Shown piece after piece: positions 54,520-64,000 of a stretch of DNA of 64,000 nt (positions are counted from its first letter, which is position 1; every line of letters starts with the position of its first letter). This stretch comes from Simmondsia chinensis (lineage: Eukaryota; Streptophyta; Magnoliopsida; Caryophyllales; Simmondsiaceae). Under the pieces are notes generated by a model, which was given only the letters and a program-made list of their open reading frames with translations, was not told the DNA's origin and did not search any database. The stretch spans positions 9,679,501 to 9,743,500 of the forward strand of contig JAGTTD010000018.1 in the NCBI GenBank assembly GCA_018398585.1. Reading direction: 5' to 3'. The position numbers and the translations under genes are program-made.

Positions 54520-55065
54520 GGCCTCGTTTGGTTGCCGAAGGAATTGAATTCCTACAAGGAGTTGTACTTCCCAAGAATTCACTTCCCTTGTCAACTTCCC
54601 GAGGAGTAGTATAAAAGTATTTGGTTGCCCATATAGGAGAACTTCCTGGAAATTCAATTTTTATGTTTTGTTTGGTTGACACAACACTTCCCATGAAATA
54701 CAATTAAAATGATCATTATGCTCATATTCAATCTTCTAGCATCATTGATAGAGGGAGTAATGAGTAACTTGTCATAAATCACAAATTAGAAGGGATAGAA
54801 TTGTCATATGGATTAAAATTTATGAAGTAGAACTTACCTAGGGGGTACTATTAAGTTACTTCCCCTATTTTGAAATTTGGAACTTATTTAACAATTCTAA
54901 CTTCCCACATCCTACCTATATTGCGACAAATTTAAAAAAAATTTCCCTAATTTGATAAAGTTAACACATCAAAAGGGTTTGAAATTCTTAATTTTAAACC
55001 TAAGGTTGATTTAAAATTACTAAGTTTAGATTTAAAGATTTAAATTCCTAATTCAAATTTACAGG

Positions 55066-55504
55066 CCTCTACTCTAATACCTGTAAATTAAGTAAATAAA
55101 TAAAAAAGCAAAAAACTGAAAAGAGAAGGAAAGAAGAATACCTAAAAGTATTCCATTAATATGAAATGCCGGAATAATAAATAACTCCAAGGAAGCCGAG
55201 AAAACCGAGACCCATCTGCCTTCTATGCAATGACCTCAAATCGCCCGAAGAGTGGGCTCCAAAAATATTAAACTAAGGAAAAAAAATTTTTAAAGTAAAA
55301 TTTTCTCTCCAATTAAATCTCCAAAAGTCAACACTTTCAAAAACCTGTAATTTTGAAATTGATACCAAACCATGAAATCAATACCCCTATTTATAGTAGG
55401 ATACAAGAACAAAAAGATTCCAATTTTCGATGTGGGACGAGCAGGTCAAATGCAAAACGCAATGTTTTGTGTAAACAAGCAATCAAAACATCGCGTTTTT
55501 GTCA
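55066..55504 (-). mobile_element. LTR fragment with primer site inside the Harbinger element
   Basis: ctctaatacctgt at 55070-55082 is the complement of a primer-site-like ACAGGTATTAGAG, and tgtaaattaag to its right would be an LTR end. The putative LTR continues to the right and is interrupted by the RRM element at 55505; its outer end (somewhere in 58740-59960) was not found. Tentative. Confidence 0.35.
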
Positions 55505-55881
55505 TGACCTGAGGTGGATCTTGGATCATGACTAAGAAGAATTAGAGTTTAGAGAGAGGAAGAATTGAGAAAGAGATGATAATTAGAGAGAATAGAGGGA
55601 GAAAAATATTGCTGTATTATCATCTGAATACCCGATTGTATGTGTAGGATCATGTACTTATACTAGCTAAGCAAGATATATGTACTAACTAACAAAAAAT
55701 ATCTAAGATCTAACCAACCTAACTAACTAACTAACTCTTCTTCCAAAGCAGACCTAACAAGCACTTAGACTTCCCTACACAACACTAGTACAATTCGAAG
55801 ACTAATACAACATAAGAACACTTACACTAATACTAATGTATTAATACTACTTAACCCACCTATTACAATCACGATATTACA
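55505..55881 (-). repeat. 3' LTR of the RRM element
   Basis: Shares ggtggatcttggatcatgac, gtaggatcatgtacttatac and ttaacccacctattac with the right LTR. Both ends carry small changes (extra bases in the first 10 and last 20). Confidence 0.85.
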
Positions 55882-56431
55882 TCCCGCTTTAGAGATTCTT
55901 GTCCTCAAGAATCTAATTAGGAATTTGTAGCTTGATGAACTTAATACTGTTATGAGCCCTTCGTCCACTACTTGATGCTGCAACCCCTGTTCACTGAAAA
56001 CCACCCTGCATAAGCCTTTGGTTCTGCTCCTTGACTTTTCATGCATACATCATGTAATTCTTGCCTTCTATATGCATGCTTAAATCAATTCTGAAAGATT
56101 CAAATCTAAAAACTCAGCTGAATGCTCCCTTATACTCAAAAACTTGCAGTTTGTAGGACTTAGCACCACCGACATAGGTGGAATCACTGCTGTTTTGGTC
56201 TTGATTCCTTTGCTTACACAATCAGCTCTTAGTTTAAGTGATTGTTTAACAGGAAAACTTGTGGTCTTCACTAGATCATCACCTTGCTTTGGAACATGCC
56301 CTTCCATTTGAGCTTGACTAAGACACACACCAAGAATTTGTCCTAGCAACACTTTCAAACATCCATCAATTGAGTTCTTGTCAATGTGCCTTTGAATGCC
56401 CTGGATTTTCTTAACATACTTTTGTAACAAC

Positions 56432-56593
56432 CCACTAACCAAGCCAACAACCTCAGAAACTGAATCAGCCTTGCTACATTTAAGTCACAGTCCACAAAGT
56501 ACTGCTAATTGTCCACTAACCAAGCCAACAACTTCAGAAACTGAATCAGCCTTGCTACATTTAAGTCACAGTCCATAAAGTACTGCTAATTGT
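56432..56593 (-). repeat. 81-bp tandem duplication inside the RRM element
   Basis: ccactaaccaagccaacaac(c/t)tcagaaactg... at 56432 is repeated at 56513 with two or three differences. It lies in the non-coding part between the last frame and the 3' LTR. Confidence 0.9.
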
Positions 56594-56807
56594 TGCTGTA
56601 GTTGCAAGTAATCAACACTGTTGTACTGCTCCAATTCCATTCCAACAAGATCATGCCTTCCTTCTTAAACAAAACACCTTGATATTTGAATTCGAATTGA
56701 TCAATCAGCACTCCAACATGCTTGTATACTCTCAATAAAGTAGCAATGTGTTCATCAAATCCAATCTTAAGCTATTGCTTCCAATGAGAACTTGAATTTA
56801 TAGAAAT

Positions 56808-57671
56808 TTAACCCTTATGCCACAATATTTCAGGAGGTCTCACGTTAGGATGTATCCTTGGAGTATGTTCCGTATTCTCAACTCGATCCACACACTTTCT
56901 TAGCTCAAAAACTAAATCGTTAGTCAATTCCGCATCAGAATCTTGCATTAGCATCTTGCATTTACTTCTACCCTGCTTCCTTTGCATGTTTTCACTCATT
57001 CCATTTCTACAGTGAGGTTGCTTTAGGAGATATACATCAGGAGGCTCAATATTCATATCTTCTCTTGGACAAGTGATGGCATATTCCACTTTCATAGCTT
57101 GAATTCTTGATGAATTTGTACTCTTGCTGATGGAATTTCTCCTCTTCACCAATTTGATCATTCTTTTGACCCATGAACAAGCCCCAATTCTATCTATTAA
57201 CCACATTATCCTCCTAGGCTGCCTCAATGTCATTTCCTTGAATAAGTGAAGCTTGTCAAGAATCATCTTATTTGCCTTGAGAAGTAGAAAGTCTGGAGGT
57301 TTCTCCTTGTAGACCATAATTGGCTTGATCAAGGCTCTAAACTTCTTGCTTGTAAAACTCCTTTTGAGACTAAGATTGATTGCTAACTTAATCTTAAAGT
57401 CAGATTGTAATACTAGCCTCAATTTCAACGATCTACTACTTAGGACTTTGATGATCTCTTGTGGTTTCTTGGGTGCAGCATTCAATGGCTCTTCAACTTG
57501 CCTTGGAACATCTTTATCTTTACTTCTTGTTGTAACTATAGAATTGAGTTTATGAAAATTAGCCCAAGCAAACTCATCCTGAGTCTCAAGTTCTCGTGGG
57601 ATGATCTTATCTTGATCTGCAGCTGCTGGTTCCATGCCCAAACCACTACGTCCAGTTGAGTTGTGCTCCAC
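56808..57671 (-). pseudogene. Hydrophilic ORF downstream of the RRM, unknown function
   Basis: A 287-codon frame, Lys/Arg- and Ser-rich, with LFKEMTLRQPRRIMWLIDRI and GACSWVKRMIKLVKRR. Its end IHPNVRPPEILWHKG is followed by a stop. I do not recognise a domain. It follows the RRM frame by one frameshift and a short gap and may be the same ancestral reading. The opposite-strand frames here are shadows. Confidence 0.5.
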
Positions 57672-57769
57672 TGCTTGAACATTGTGCTACTTATTTTCCA
57701 AAGGAACAAGAAGTTCCTCTTTTCCTGGGTCTAAAGGCTCACTTGAAAAAGGGTTTTCTTTTGCTTTTC

Positions 57770-58253
57770 CAATTCCCACACAATGGTTGAAGAATCGAAC
57801 ATCTAACACACGACAATTGTCTTAGATATTTCTTCCATATAGATGAATAATTCCCGAGGCAGCTTGAATAATTGAAGAAAATGTCACTTGTGCTTTAACC
57901 TCTAAGGTTGATATTGGATTGACTTCAACTCTTTCAATATAACCATAAGGGCAAAAGACTTGGTAAAGGATGTCTTTAGTGATGGCATAAAGGGCATTCG
58001 AGATTTTTACCAAGAGTGTAGTTGCGGCTTCCATTCTCATCTTGATGCGAGACTTAAAACCAAAAAACCAAGTATGCAAGTGTACTACACAGCAACCAGA
58101 TTCCTTACAAGTATGTAAGTGCACTGTAGCAAGTTCTGAATATTTAGCCCAATTCTTGATCTGTTCAGCAGAATGTGACCTTATGGATGTAATTGGGTGG
58201 GCAAAATTGCAGCAAACTAGTGCAACAATTACAATTGCTTTATGCAAAACCAA
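57770..58253 (-). pseudogene. PTB-like RRM protein of the LTR element
   Basis: The 143-residue frame has its conserved part at residues 74-143: MEAATTLLVKISNALYAITK, LYQVFCPYGYIERVEV and GIIHLYGRNI. After a single TAA (57822-57824) the same frame goes on DNCRVLDVRFF. The pattern ISN-LYxxTxDxLYQxFxxYGxxERV...GRNIYD matches RRMs of the polypyrimidine-tract-binding (PTB) family of splicing regulators, as I recall them. The first 70 residues are probably not part of the original protein; the Met at residue 74 or 72 may be the true start. It would bind RNA. Confidence 0.6.
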
Positions 58254-58363
58254 TGATCATTGATCAATGCAATTTGATCAAGAACTATACATCACTGTAA
58301 CTTGATCTAATGCTTGATTGAATGCGAAATTTCATAAGCTCAAGGTCGAGCTCTGATACCAAA

Positions 58364-58739
58364 TGTCAGGTGGATCTTGGATCATGACTAAGAAGAATTA
58401 GAGTTTGGGGAGAGGAAGAATTGAGAAAGAGATAAAAATTCGAGAGAATAGAGAATAGAGGGAGAAAAGTATTGTTGTATTATCATTTGAATACTCGATT
58501 ATATGTGTAGGATCATGTACTTATACTAGCTAAGCAAGATATATCTACTAACACACACAAAATATCTAAGATCTAACTAACCTGACTAACTAACTAACTC
58601 TTCTTCCAAAGCATACCTAACAAGCGCTTAGACTTCCCTACACAACACTAGTACAATTAGAAGACTAATATAACATAAGAACACCTACACTAATACTATT
58701 GTCTTAATACTACTTAACCCACCTATTACCATCATGACA
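58364..58739 (-). repeat. 5' LTR of the RRM element
   Basis: TGTCAGGTGG to ATCATGACA in plus-strand reading. The primer site lies immediately left. Confidence 0.88.
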
Positions 58740-60150
58740 TTTTCGCATTTCACACAGGGGAAAAACTAGGTTATTTTATAGTTTAAAACGCGTGCCATGT
58801 GTTGCAAAACCATTTGTCCGTGCACACAGGCGCGAATAGACAGGGAGTCACTATTGCACGCTTGTTTGTCCAATTCGAACGCCACGAATCACTACTGTGT
58901 AATCTCGATTTTCTTTTCTTTTTTTTTTTTTTTTTTTGCTTTGTTTCCTACATGTAACAATTCATCTTATGGATTTTAATTTTTTAAAAAATTATTTTAT
59001 TTTATAATTTTTAACTTTTATTCATCCCATGAATAATATTTGGCAAACTTAAATTTACTCATCTCATGAATTCTTTAATATTTTTTCGATGACAATAAAA
59101 AACAAAGGCTTGCGTAGGGACTTCAGCGACAATTTAAATCTAGCTCCAAATGGATTAATTAATTACCATCTCATGATAAAATTTAATTACCATAGAACTT
59201 AATTCCACTAAATAAATCCCACTGCACTCTAGATTTAAATCATTTATTTGATAATTCTCAAATAGACTGTATTGATGACAATAACCCCTCCACTAGATGT
59301 CCATGAAAATAATTATAATTACTACCATTATTTTTCTCATGGCTTTTTCATTAGGTCCCGACTCGCCCTTTTCCGAACAAGTCATTTATACTTGAACAAA
59401 TTCAGAGTATAAATTCCAAATGTCAAACACTTGAAAAACTTTGGCCAAAGATTCTGAATCATTCAAACACTTGTGAATCAATTAAGGGGACATCTGTGTC
59501 TTATAAGAGACTGTAGATTCCATATTGAATACATGATCCTTGTCACACTTCACGCCGCTACCCAGTGTACATGGGAAATCAGACATTTGTCTAGACCTTA
59601 CTTATAGTGCACCAAAGTAACTAACGCTCTATGCAAAAGTACATAATACTCTCAGGATTTAGAGTCGTCGTTCAAATAGTGCAACATGAATCACTCACTG
59701 CCTAGAAACAAGTAACTCACATGGTCCAACTCAGTGTATCAATCTTATTAAACACACCAACATAATACTTTTGGATCACCTTTCACCTGATAAGACAAGT
59801 CATCTAAAGTCTCATGCTACAGTCTTAGCATACAAGTGGTCCAAACTTGTCTTCGACTACGAGTTTTTCAAACAACAATCCATACCGCTTGTTCTAAGTC
59901 TATCTGTATTTTAATCTCATAAAACACTTAGAACAAACATGTAAATTATAGTCTAGGGACTACACCCATCTCATGGATGTTACCAAAAAGAAAATCACAT
60001 GCAATATATATGCTCACTTATACAAATTTAACAAGAAAATGATTGGAACTTCAATTTTATTCATTAATAAAATAATATTTATAGGACAAAATTGGATTTT
60101 CAGGACATCATTCCTATCAACCTACTTCCCGCATACCAAACAAGACCTAA
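58740..60150. other. Non-coding interior of the Harbinger-type element
   Basis: AT-rich, no transposase, no frame of note. Some of it (59280-59960) has the look of LTR or untranslated retroelement sequence, but no partner copy is in the window. Confidence 0.4.
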
Positions 60151-60211
60151 AAACGACACTTCTCATGAATTGAAACTTCCCTCGTCTACTTCTCTCATAC
60201 CAAACGAGGCC

Positions 60212-61132
60212 TTATTATGTTCATAGGGGGTTTGAAGGAGCAGTTAGTTGGCTGGCTTATATTGTTTATGCCTATGACCTTTGAGGATGCAACAGCTTTA
60301 GCGAAATTACAAAATAAAATTGCGCTCATTTGGCAAGAGCGGCGTGAAAAGCCCTAATAAAATAGCTCCCCCTCCTCCCCACACCCATGAGTACGGCCCA
60401 TAATGGTCCTATTACCGCTAATAGAATGCCCATCACCATGCCTAGCCTTCTTACAATTCATCGCCCCCACAGCTTAAACACGTCATTAACCCACTTAAAG
60501 AACCCCATTAGGAGTCAGTGAGCTTTAACTCCCGCTAAGGTCGATGAACATAAGGTCAATTATTTCTATTGTCACAAGAGATTTTCGCCGGGGCATAACT
60601 ATTCCATGAGGAAGAGGGTTCAGTTTTATTGAGTTAAGTTGAGAATGATGCAGGTGAGCATTTGGCCGCTCCCGAGCCTGACCCTGACAGGCAACTGAAT
60701 CCGAATCCCCATATTCGATTCATGGTTTGGACGGAGTGTCACATTGTTAGACTGCGCACATCAAAGGTCATTTTGAGACATGTGGATAAATATACTCATC
60801 GATAATGGGAGCATCCACAATTTCATTGATGCGTTCACCATTCTACAGTTAAGTATGAAATTGATAATACCAAGCATCTTCCGGTCACTATAACTGACGG
60901 GAAACAATTGCTTTGCTCTGGTATTTGTCGTGAGCTCAGGTGGAAAATGAAAGACATTAAGTTTATCTCTGATTTCCTTGTTATTCCCCTCTTGGGGTGC
61001 CATATGGTTTTGGGGGTTCAGTGATTGCAAACTTTAGAGAAAGTTCAGCGAGATTTTAAGGAGCTTATCATGTAGTTTAGTTGGCAAGGTCGATCGTTTT
61101 CGCTTCATGGTGAATCCAATGACCACCTCAAG
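60212..61132 (+). pseudogene. gypsy A gag end and protease, third piece
   Basis: Gag continues with MFIGGLKEQLVGW and ATALAKLQNKIALIW. A degraded zinc finger lies at 60562-60605 (YCHKRFSPGHNYS: the last Cys is now Tyr), and a protease site reads ILIDNGSIHNFID (60785-60825, Ser replaced by Asn). Then come LLGCHMVLGV (60990) and DFKELIM. Many stops. Cut at 61132 by the hAT MITE. Confidence 0.78.
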
Positions 61133-61841
61133 TAGGGGTGTAATCGAGTAGAGTCGAGTCGATATCTTAGTGCTCGACTCAAACTCGATCAACTACTTGG
61201 GTACTTGAACTTGTACTCGAATTAGATTCGAGTAGTAAATTTTGCTCTGACTCGAACTCGATTAACTATTCAAGTACTCGACTCGACTTGAGTACTCGTT
61301 TATTGCGCATATGAACGTTCAACAAATTAGCTCTATTATTATTGCATACACTCAAACATTAGTTATACTCTTTTTTTTTTTTACCACTAGTTATACTCGT
61401 ACTCAATTATTGCACACTCTATATTTAACATATACAACCATAAATTACCGATATATTAATATCAACTATGCATAAAAACCTAAGTTTTAAAAAATATAAG
61501 CAAACCAAATACAAGTTCTTTCACTCCACCATAAATATAACATGTCATCTTTTATAAGGAATTCAATCTTCCTTCTTTCATTCTACTATTAATGTCACAA
61601 GCCATTCATTTCAAAAGAAAAGAATACACAAGAACTACTTCATACTAGTCGAGTATCAATTCGAGTATCCAGTCGAGTATTTAATCAAGTATTTAGTCGA
61701 GTATTGAGCCGAGTAGTTCACTACTAGACTCATACTCATTTATTAATCGAGTATCCTATAATACTCGAACTCGATTAATTTGAGTTCGAGTCGGATTTTA
61801 TTCGAGCTACTCACGAGCAGCTCGGATCATTTACACCCCTA
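61133..61841. mobile_element. hAT-type MITE, 709 bp, with 8-bp target duplication
   Basis: Ends TAGGGGTGTAA and TTACACCCCTA (perfect 11-bp inverted repeat). Flanks are acctcaag (61125-61132) and gcctcaag (61842-61849), 7 of 8 identical. Interior blocks of actcgactcgagt-type sequence near both ends are mutually inverted. No coding capacity. Same family type as 42869-43343. Confidence 0.88.
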
Positions 61842-62072
61842 GCCTCAAGACCATTTCGGGTACAACCTTGAATCAACCCACGAGCCCAACTATATCATTG
61901 TACGCACTGCATCTTTCTATCCCGGACAGAGCTTCTATTTTTGATCTACATCTCTCAGGTTTGCAGCAGAAACCAGATCTAGCAAAGGACAACCCGACAC
62001 CAGCGCTGTTGGGTCTGCTAGAGGAGTATCATGACATTTTTACTGAATTGACTACTTTACCTCCTCACTGAC
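61842..62072 (+). pseudogene. gypsy A start of reverse transcriptase, fourth piece
   Basis: The frame shows ALLGLLEEYHDIFTELTTLPPH, the linker just before the reverse transcriptase palm in Ty3-gypsy. It is cut right after PPH by the LTR of gypsy element B. Confidence 0.8.
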
Positions 62073-62433
62073 TGTCATAATCGGAGATCAATTACAGGCT
62101 ATCTTTAGCAGCTTCATTCAAAGGTGTGGCGGGAAAAGCTGTTTGGGGTCTTTGGCGGTTGCCTGTCTTGGTTTAAGTCAATTTGGTGGCTGTTTTAGGT
62201 AGTAAGTCAGTTGGTAGTTAAGTAGTGTCTAGATTCATTATTTTGTGTTCTTATTATTGTATTGGTATAAGTAGAGGGCGCTCATGTAAGAATAATTAGT
62301 GAATGAAAATATCTTGATACTTTCTCTTCTCATCTCTAAATCTTTCTCTACTTTCTCATCTCCTTCACTTTGTTTCTCATCTTACCTCTTCTCTCACCTA
62401 GGTTATGATCAAGATTCATCTTGATTCATAACA
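62073..62433 (+). repeat. 5' LTR of gypsy element B
   Basis: 361 bp, TGTCATAATC to GATTCATAACA. tataagtagaggg (62268-62280) is a likely TATA-containing start region, followed by a CT-rich stretch. The preceding 5 bp are ctgac; the other end is outside the window. Confidence 0.85.
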
Positions 62434-62573
62434 ATTGGTATCAGATCCTTGAGCTTGCATACGATCGGATTGATTGAACTTCAATTCGATTGAATTGTTG
62501 AAGTTTAGGCTTGTTCGGTGCTAAATTGATTTAATCGTGTTGCATTCTGGCTAGAAACAAGCGATCTGTTGCT

Positions 62574-64000
62574 ATGACTAGTGGAGCAACTACTCGTGCC
62601 ATTGCAGCTAACAATGCAGCTAATAATGCTGCTGCGGTTGCTGGTACTGATACTGGAGCTAATCAAGGAAATTAGGTGGATCAAGTGCTACTTATGATGT
62701 AGAACATGATGCGGTCCTTCAAGCATAATATGAATCAGAGGTTTGAATCACAATCTCAAGAGATTTCACAGCAAATTAATGGATTGCAGCAAAGAACGGA
62801 GAGGTAGCAGCAGCCGGCTAGAGGTAGCATATTTTGGCTGCAAGCCAGTTGAATAGACCTCATGATCCAAGGCCTCCACCTGTGGACAACAGTGATGGTG
62901 CATCAAGTGTAAGGAGCGGTGGTTTTAGACAACCTTGTGTGGATCTAGAGCCTTTCGACGGTATAATGCCTCAATCTTGGATAAGGAATTGTGAGAGGTA
63001 CTCTCGTTTCTATAGCATTGAAGAACGTGAGAAGGTTGAATTAGCTGCTCTGTATTTGCGAGGAGAAATGGAGGTTTGGTATTTCAGTTTGATGTGCAAT
63101 AGACCTGCAATAACCTGGACTGAGTTTGCAAATGAGTTTTGTGATAGGTATGGGGATGAAGATGTGAGTGAAGACGTGGACAACTTCAACAAAGTAACTC
63201 AAGTCTCATTCGTGAAGGAGTATACGACAAGGTTTGAAGGATTGCGAGCTAGGATGCTCCCTGTGTATCCTGAGGCACCGGAATCCTATTATGTTTCAAG
63301 CTTTGTGAGTAGACTTAAGCCTAAAATCAAGAACATGATTAAGGCATTTGATCCCTCCACTCTTTCTCAAGCTTATTCAAAGGCAAGAAAGGTTGAGAGC
63401 TCGGTATTGATAGTTCCGAATTCCCAGAAAATGAGAAGTGCTTCCAATGGATCATCTTCATCAAGATTTACACAGTCCAATAGTAGAATTGGAAGTATTA
63501 ACGATAAAAGGCCTCAGAAGCTTTGCTTCAAATGTAATCAGAGATACTTCTTTGGTCATAAGTGTGATCCTAAGTATCTCATGGCAGCCACTGGAGTAGA
63601 AGCTACTGAAGTGGAAGAGGATGAGGTGATTGATTTCAGGGAACAACAGGAAGATAAGAATGATGATTCTGATGAAAAAGATGAGGTTGAAATCACTGTT
63701 GAAGCCCTAACAGGGAGTGGCTCTCATAATACCATTCGAATTAAAGAAGTAGTTGGGCAACGAGACCTATTGATACTCATTGATAGTGGGAGTGCACATA
63801 GCTTTGTGGATCCCAAAGTTGTAAGAGCTGTGGGACAAGACTTGATCAAGACCAGCCCCTTGGCTATCACGGTGGCTGATGGAAATTCAATCTTGACACA
63901 CACAGTGTGTACGAAGTTCAACTGGAAGATGCAGGGTCACAAATTTGAGTATGACTTCAAAGTTTTGAGGTTAGGAGGTTGTGATATGGTGTTGGGAGTT
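62574..64000 (+). pseudogene. gypsy B gag and protease, partial
   Basis: Starts ATG 62574 (MTSGATTRAIAANN). Three TAG stops (62676, 62703, 62805) and one frameshift (about 62830-62860) interrupt the N-terminal quarter. From 62840 the frame is open to the window end. Gag: VDLEPFDGIMPQSWIRNCER, LRGEMEVWYFSL, YTTRFEGLRARM and FVSRLKPKIKNM. Zinc finger CFKCNQRYFFGHKC lies at about 63524. Protease LLILIDSGSAHSFVD (about 63770) has an intact DSG, and LGGCDMVLGV closes at the edge. The long open part is real although it has no stop in the window. Confidence 0.92.

Larger units (their letters stand above)
55505..58739 (-). mobile_element. LTR retrotransposon carrying an RRM protein, no reverse transcriptase seen
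   Basis: LTRs 55505-55881 and 58364-58739 (about 376 bp) are clearly related, with small indels. On the minus strand the primer site TTTGGTATCAGAGC (complement of 58350-58363) follows the 5' LTR, and a purine stretch (aaagcggga) precedes the 3' LTR. The 2.5-kb interior codes an RRM domain and hydrophilic frames. Just before the 3' LTR it keeps ILEDKN, which resembles the end of a Ty3-gypsy polyprotein. Flanks tttt(t/c) may be a target duplication. It looks like a gypsy-derived non-autonomous element. Confidence 0.8.
54520..60211. mobile_element. Harbinger-type TIR element with large internal insertions
   Basis: Perfect 13-bp terminal inverted repeat GGCCTCGTTTGGT (54520-54532 and complement at 60199-60211), with TTA direct repeats at 54517-54519 and 60212-60214, the PIF/Harbinger target. 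The host gag reading continues across the site. Sub-terminal regions on both sides keep related motifs (gaagtt/aacttcc, gtatttggttgcc / tggtatgcggg). No transposase was found. The original element was probably a MITE, since enlarged by LTR retrotransposon insertions. Confidence 0.75.
50380..62072 (+). mobile_element. Ty3-gypsy element A, split by four later insertions
   Basis: 5' LTR 50380-50648, primer site 50651-50662, gag start 50689. The coding sequence then continues in pieces at 53915-54519, 60212-61132 and 61842-62072. Between them lie a copia element, a Harbinger-type element and a hAT MITE. At 62072 it is cut inside the start of reverse transcriptase by Ty3-gypsy element B. The gag pieces join without loss apart from target duplications. 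The rest of pol and the 3' LTR are beyond the window. Confidence 0.8.
62073..64000 (+). mobile_element. Ty3-gypsy element B, 5' part, running off the right edge
   Basis: LTR 62073-62433, primer site TTGGTATCAGATCC at 62435-62448, then gag and protease to the window end. It lies inside element A, so it is younger. The coding region is in much better state than that of A. Confidence 0.9.

Noticed and set aside
57325..57659. Plus-strand frames opposite the RRM element
   Set aside because: Antisense shadows of the 287-codon minus-strand frame.

Overview
This window is plant nuclear DNA, most likely from a eudicot with a TE-rich genome. The evidence is one intact plant-type ribosomal protein gene with a plant promoter, plus many families typical of plants: Ty1-copia, Ty3-gypsy chromovirus and Athila/Tat-like elements, CACTA, RTE LINE, TRIM, and hAT/Mutator/Harbinger MITEs. 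I see no bacterial operons, CRISPR arrays, phage genes, organelle DNA or tRNA genes. I found one convincing host gene, RPL27 (43966-44373, minus); nearly everything else is transposon in some stage of decay.

Region by region. 1-5298: minus-strand coding remains of a CACTA (En/Spm) element, with a TNP2-type transposase and a second Transposase_24-like gene cut by the window edge. 5299-9900: a CACTA-like foldback full of small hairpins, a long foldback element with an internal tandem array, and a 210-bp tandem repeat. 9929-12532: a probable solo copia LTR, a 5S-rRNA-headed SINE and an RTE tail. 12669-18506: an old complete Ty1-copia element (plus). 19138-24404: a younger complete Ty3-gypsy chromovirus (minus) with a 5-bp target duplication. 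24471-29490: MITEs, a CACTA terminus and a 5'-truncated RTE LINE. 30419-34400: a copia 3' half abutting an RRM-containing LINE ORF1 and a GA-rich minisatellite. 34400-42292: a near full-length RTE LINE (plus), two more 5S-headed SINEs (one split by a TRIM) and an internally deleted RTE derivative with a perfect 14-bp target duplication. 42869-44500: a hAT MITE and RPL27. 46000-49930: a dispersed repeat, an Athila/Tat-like gag and an LTR fragment. 50380-64000: a deep nest.

In that nest one Ty3-gypsy element (LTR 50380, PBS 50651) is cut into pieces by a gag/protease-only copia (50869-53914), by a Harbinger-type TIR element (54520-60211) that itself holds an RRM-coding LTR retrotransposon (55505-58739), by a hAT MITE (61133-61841), and by a second Ty3-gypsy element (62073 to the window end).

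Two groups deserve most attention. The first is a set of SINEs whose head is a nearly complete 5S rRNA and whose tail is the 3' end of the RTE LINE in the same window. The second is the LTR element at 55505-58739, which carries a PTB-like RNA-binding domain and no visible reverse transcriptase. Recognition was by eye; no alignment or database search was run, so clade names and percent values not explicitly counted are judgements.
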